Made by a program: the position numbers and the translations under genes. Under the pieces are notes generated by a model. That model had not been told where the DNA came from and did not search any database. It saw nothing but the letters and a program-made list of their open reading frames with translations. Of a stretch of DNA of 12,004 nucleotides, positions 11,273 through 12,004 are shown piece after piece (the first letter of the stretch is position 1; each line of letters opens with the position of its first letter). This stretch comes from Clostridiaceae bacterium (lineage in GTDB: Bacteria > Bacillota_A > Clostridia > Clostridiales > Clostridiaceae): the NCBI GenBank assembly GCA_029256485.1, contig JAQSXU010000153.1:1-12004 (forward strand). The letters run 5' to 3'.

Positions 11273-12004
11273 TTATTCGTAAAATTTATAAAGCTGTTTA
11301 ACACTTACTCCTTCAGCCGTAAAAATAATTGAATTGTTTTTCCATTTTTTATCAAAATCAATTTTAAAACAAATATATGCTTCCAATTTTAATGGTTCAA
11401 ATACTATCGAACAAAGAGTTGTATCCTGACATGTTCTTCTTAAGACGTCAAAAGCATCATTTATTCCAAAGTTATTAATTTTATCATTTATATTCTTATA
11501 TGCTTTTATATATCTATCAGCACCACATCCGTAAACTTCGTCAAATTTTTGATTTTCAAAATTGCCATTTGGGAAATTTGTCATAACAATAAATTTGCCA
11601 TCTATTTTACTTATAACATTAGTATTTATTCCCTCTTCGAGAATTACAGCATCACCGTATTTATCTGCAATTATAGTATGTAAGCCCATATTGGGAAAAA
11701 AAGGGTTTGTAGAAAAGAAAGCATTTCTATTATTTAGAATATCTAAAAAATCTGATACTTTGTCCCCTACCCTTAATGATTCTTCAATAACATCAAAAAC
11801 AAATACATTATTTCCATTACTACATGGTTGAAAATTTGGGCTATATTCTAGCGCTTGGGTACATATAAATAAGCCATTACTATTAATACCAGCAATATCT
11901 CTATAAATATTATCCATTAATCCTGAAAAGTAAAAAACATCACTATCAGCATAATTATAAATATTTAGCTTTAAATCAATGTCATTTGAATCAAAATTCA
12001 TGCC
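11273..12004 (-). CDS. Ntn-type linear amide hydrolase (choloylglycine hydrolase / C45-like), N-terminus outside window
   Basis: The frame is open to the right edge; the codon before the first visible Met is Gly, so the edge reads G-MNFD, the G-x-N-F-D motif that follows the catalytic N-terminal Cys in this superfamily. The ATG at 11999-12001 is therefore probably internal and the nucleophile lies beyond the window. Further family marks are GINSNGLFICTQALEY (38-53), HTIIADKYGDAVILEEG (108-124) and VMTNFPNG (139-146), whose Asn fits the conserved substrate-site Asn; D161-R162 may supply the usual Arg. The family cleaves amide bonds in bile salts, penicillins, acyl-homoserine lactones or peptides; which one applies here cannot be told. 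No membrane segment is visible in the part seen. Confidence 0.8.
   Translation of the reverse strand, partial: GMNFDSNDIDLKLNIYNYADSDVFYFSGLMDNIYRDIAGINSNGLFICTQALEYSPNFQPCSNGNNVFVFDVIEESLRVGDKVSDFLDILNNRNAFFSTNPFFPNMGLHTIIADKYGDAVILEEGINTNVISKIDGKFIVMTNFPNGNFENQKFDEVYGCGADRYIKAYKNINDKINNFGINDAFDVLRRTCQDTTLCSIVFEPLKLEAYICFKIDFDKKWKNNSIIFTAEGVSVKQLYKFYE

Noticed and set aside
1..12004. CRISPR array, tRNA/rRNA genes, intact insertion sequence or phage module
   Set aside because: No spaced direct repeats, no tRNA-like cloverleaf or rRNA sequence, and no transposase or integrase frame was found on reading both strands.

Overview
The window reads as low-GC Firmicutes chromosome, most likely a Clostridium-type spore former. 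It is strongly AT-rich. Shine-Dalgarno sites are strong and purine-rich, and TTG starts recur. The gene content includes a Spo0E-type phosphatase, an HTH/DUF4180 pair and a two-cluster ferredoxin-nitroreductase, all familiar from clostridia. I see no rRNA, tRNA, CRISPR array or intact transposase. Species cannot be named from the sequence alone.

Layout. (1) 1-1010: the N-terminal part of a HelD-type RNA polymerase-recycling ATPase (- strand, running off the left edge). A perfect-consensus + strand promoter faces the helD promoter and ends in a strong terminator, giving a candidate antisense or small RNA of about 110 nt. (2) 1028-1510: decayed DNA with a probable ABC-transporter ATPase remnant, then a - strand terminator. 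(3) 1557-2482: a two-gene operon (HTH regulator, then DUF4180 protein) with a clear sigma-A promoter. (4) 2483-2809: intergenic hairpins. (5) 2810-5884: an MFS exporter and a ferredoxin-nitroreductase on the - strand, divergent from an XRE/MmyB-type regulator, with palindromic operator candidates between them. A headless XRE remnant follows the regulator.

(6) 6097-7058: a possible 106-bp miniature element, then three very short - strand genes, each with a strong ribosome site and a TTG start: a 40-aa cationic membrane peptide, a 59-aa Spo0E-like protein and a 50-aa lysine-rich peptide. Two of them end at clean intrinsic terminators. The two peptide genes match nothing I recognise. (7) 7193-10651: a run of accessory genes, all on the - strand: zinc-ribbon protein, internally deleted GNAT acetyltransferase, alpha/beta hydrolase, TehB-like methyltransferase, lipoprotein and UbiE-like methyltransferase. 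Two of them (hydrolase and lipoprotein) have a shared promoter-operator element built on CTGTG-Y-CACAG. (8) 10862-12004: a frameshifted Cys/His-rich small protein and the main body of an Ntn-type linear amide hydrolase that runs off the right edge.

Together this looks like a gene-flux region: single accessory genes, several pseudogenes at different stages of decay, and short repeats shared between distant loci. The best candidates for something undescribed are the helD-opposed small RNA, the small-peptide/Spo0E cluster at 6337-7003, and the paired CTGTGYCACAG promoters.
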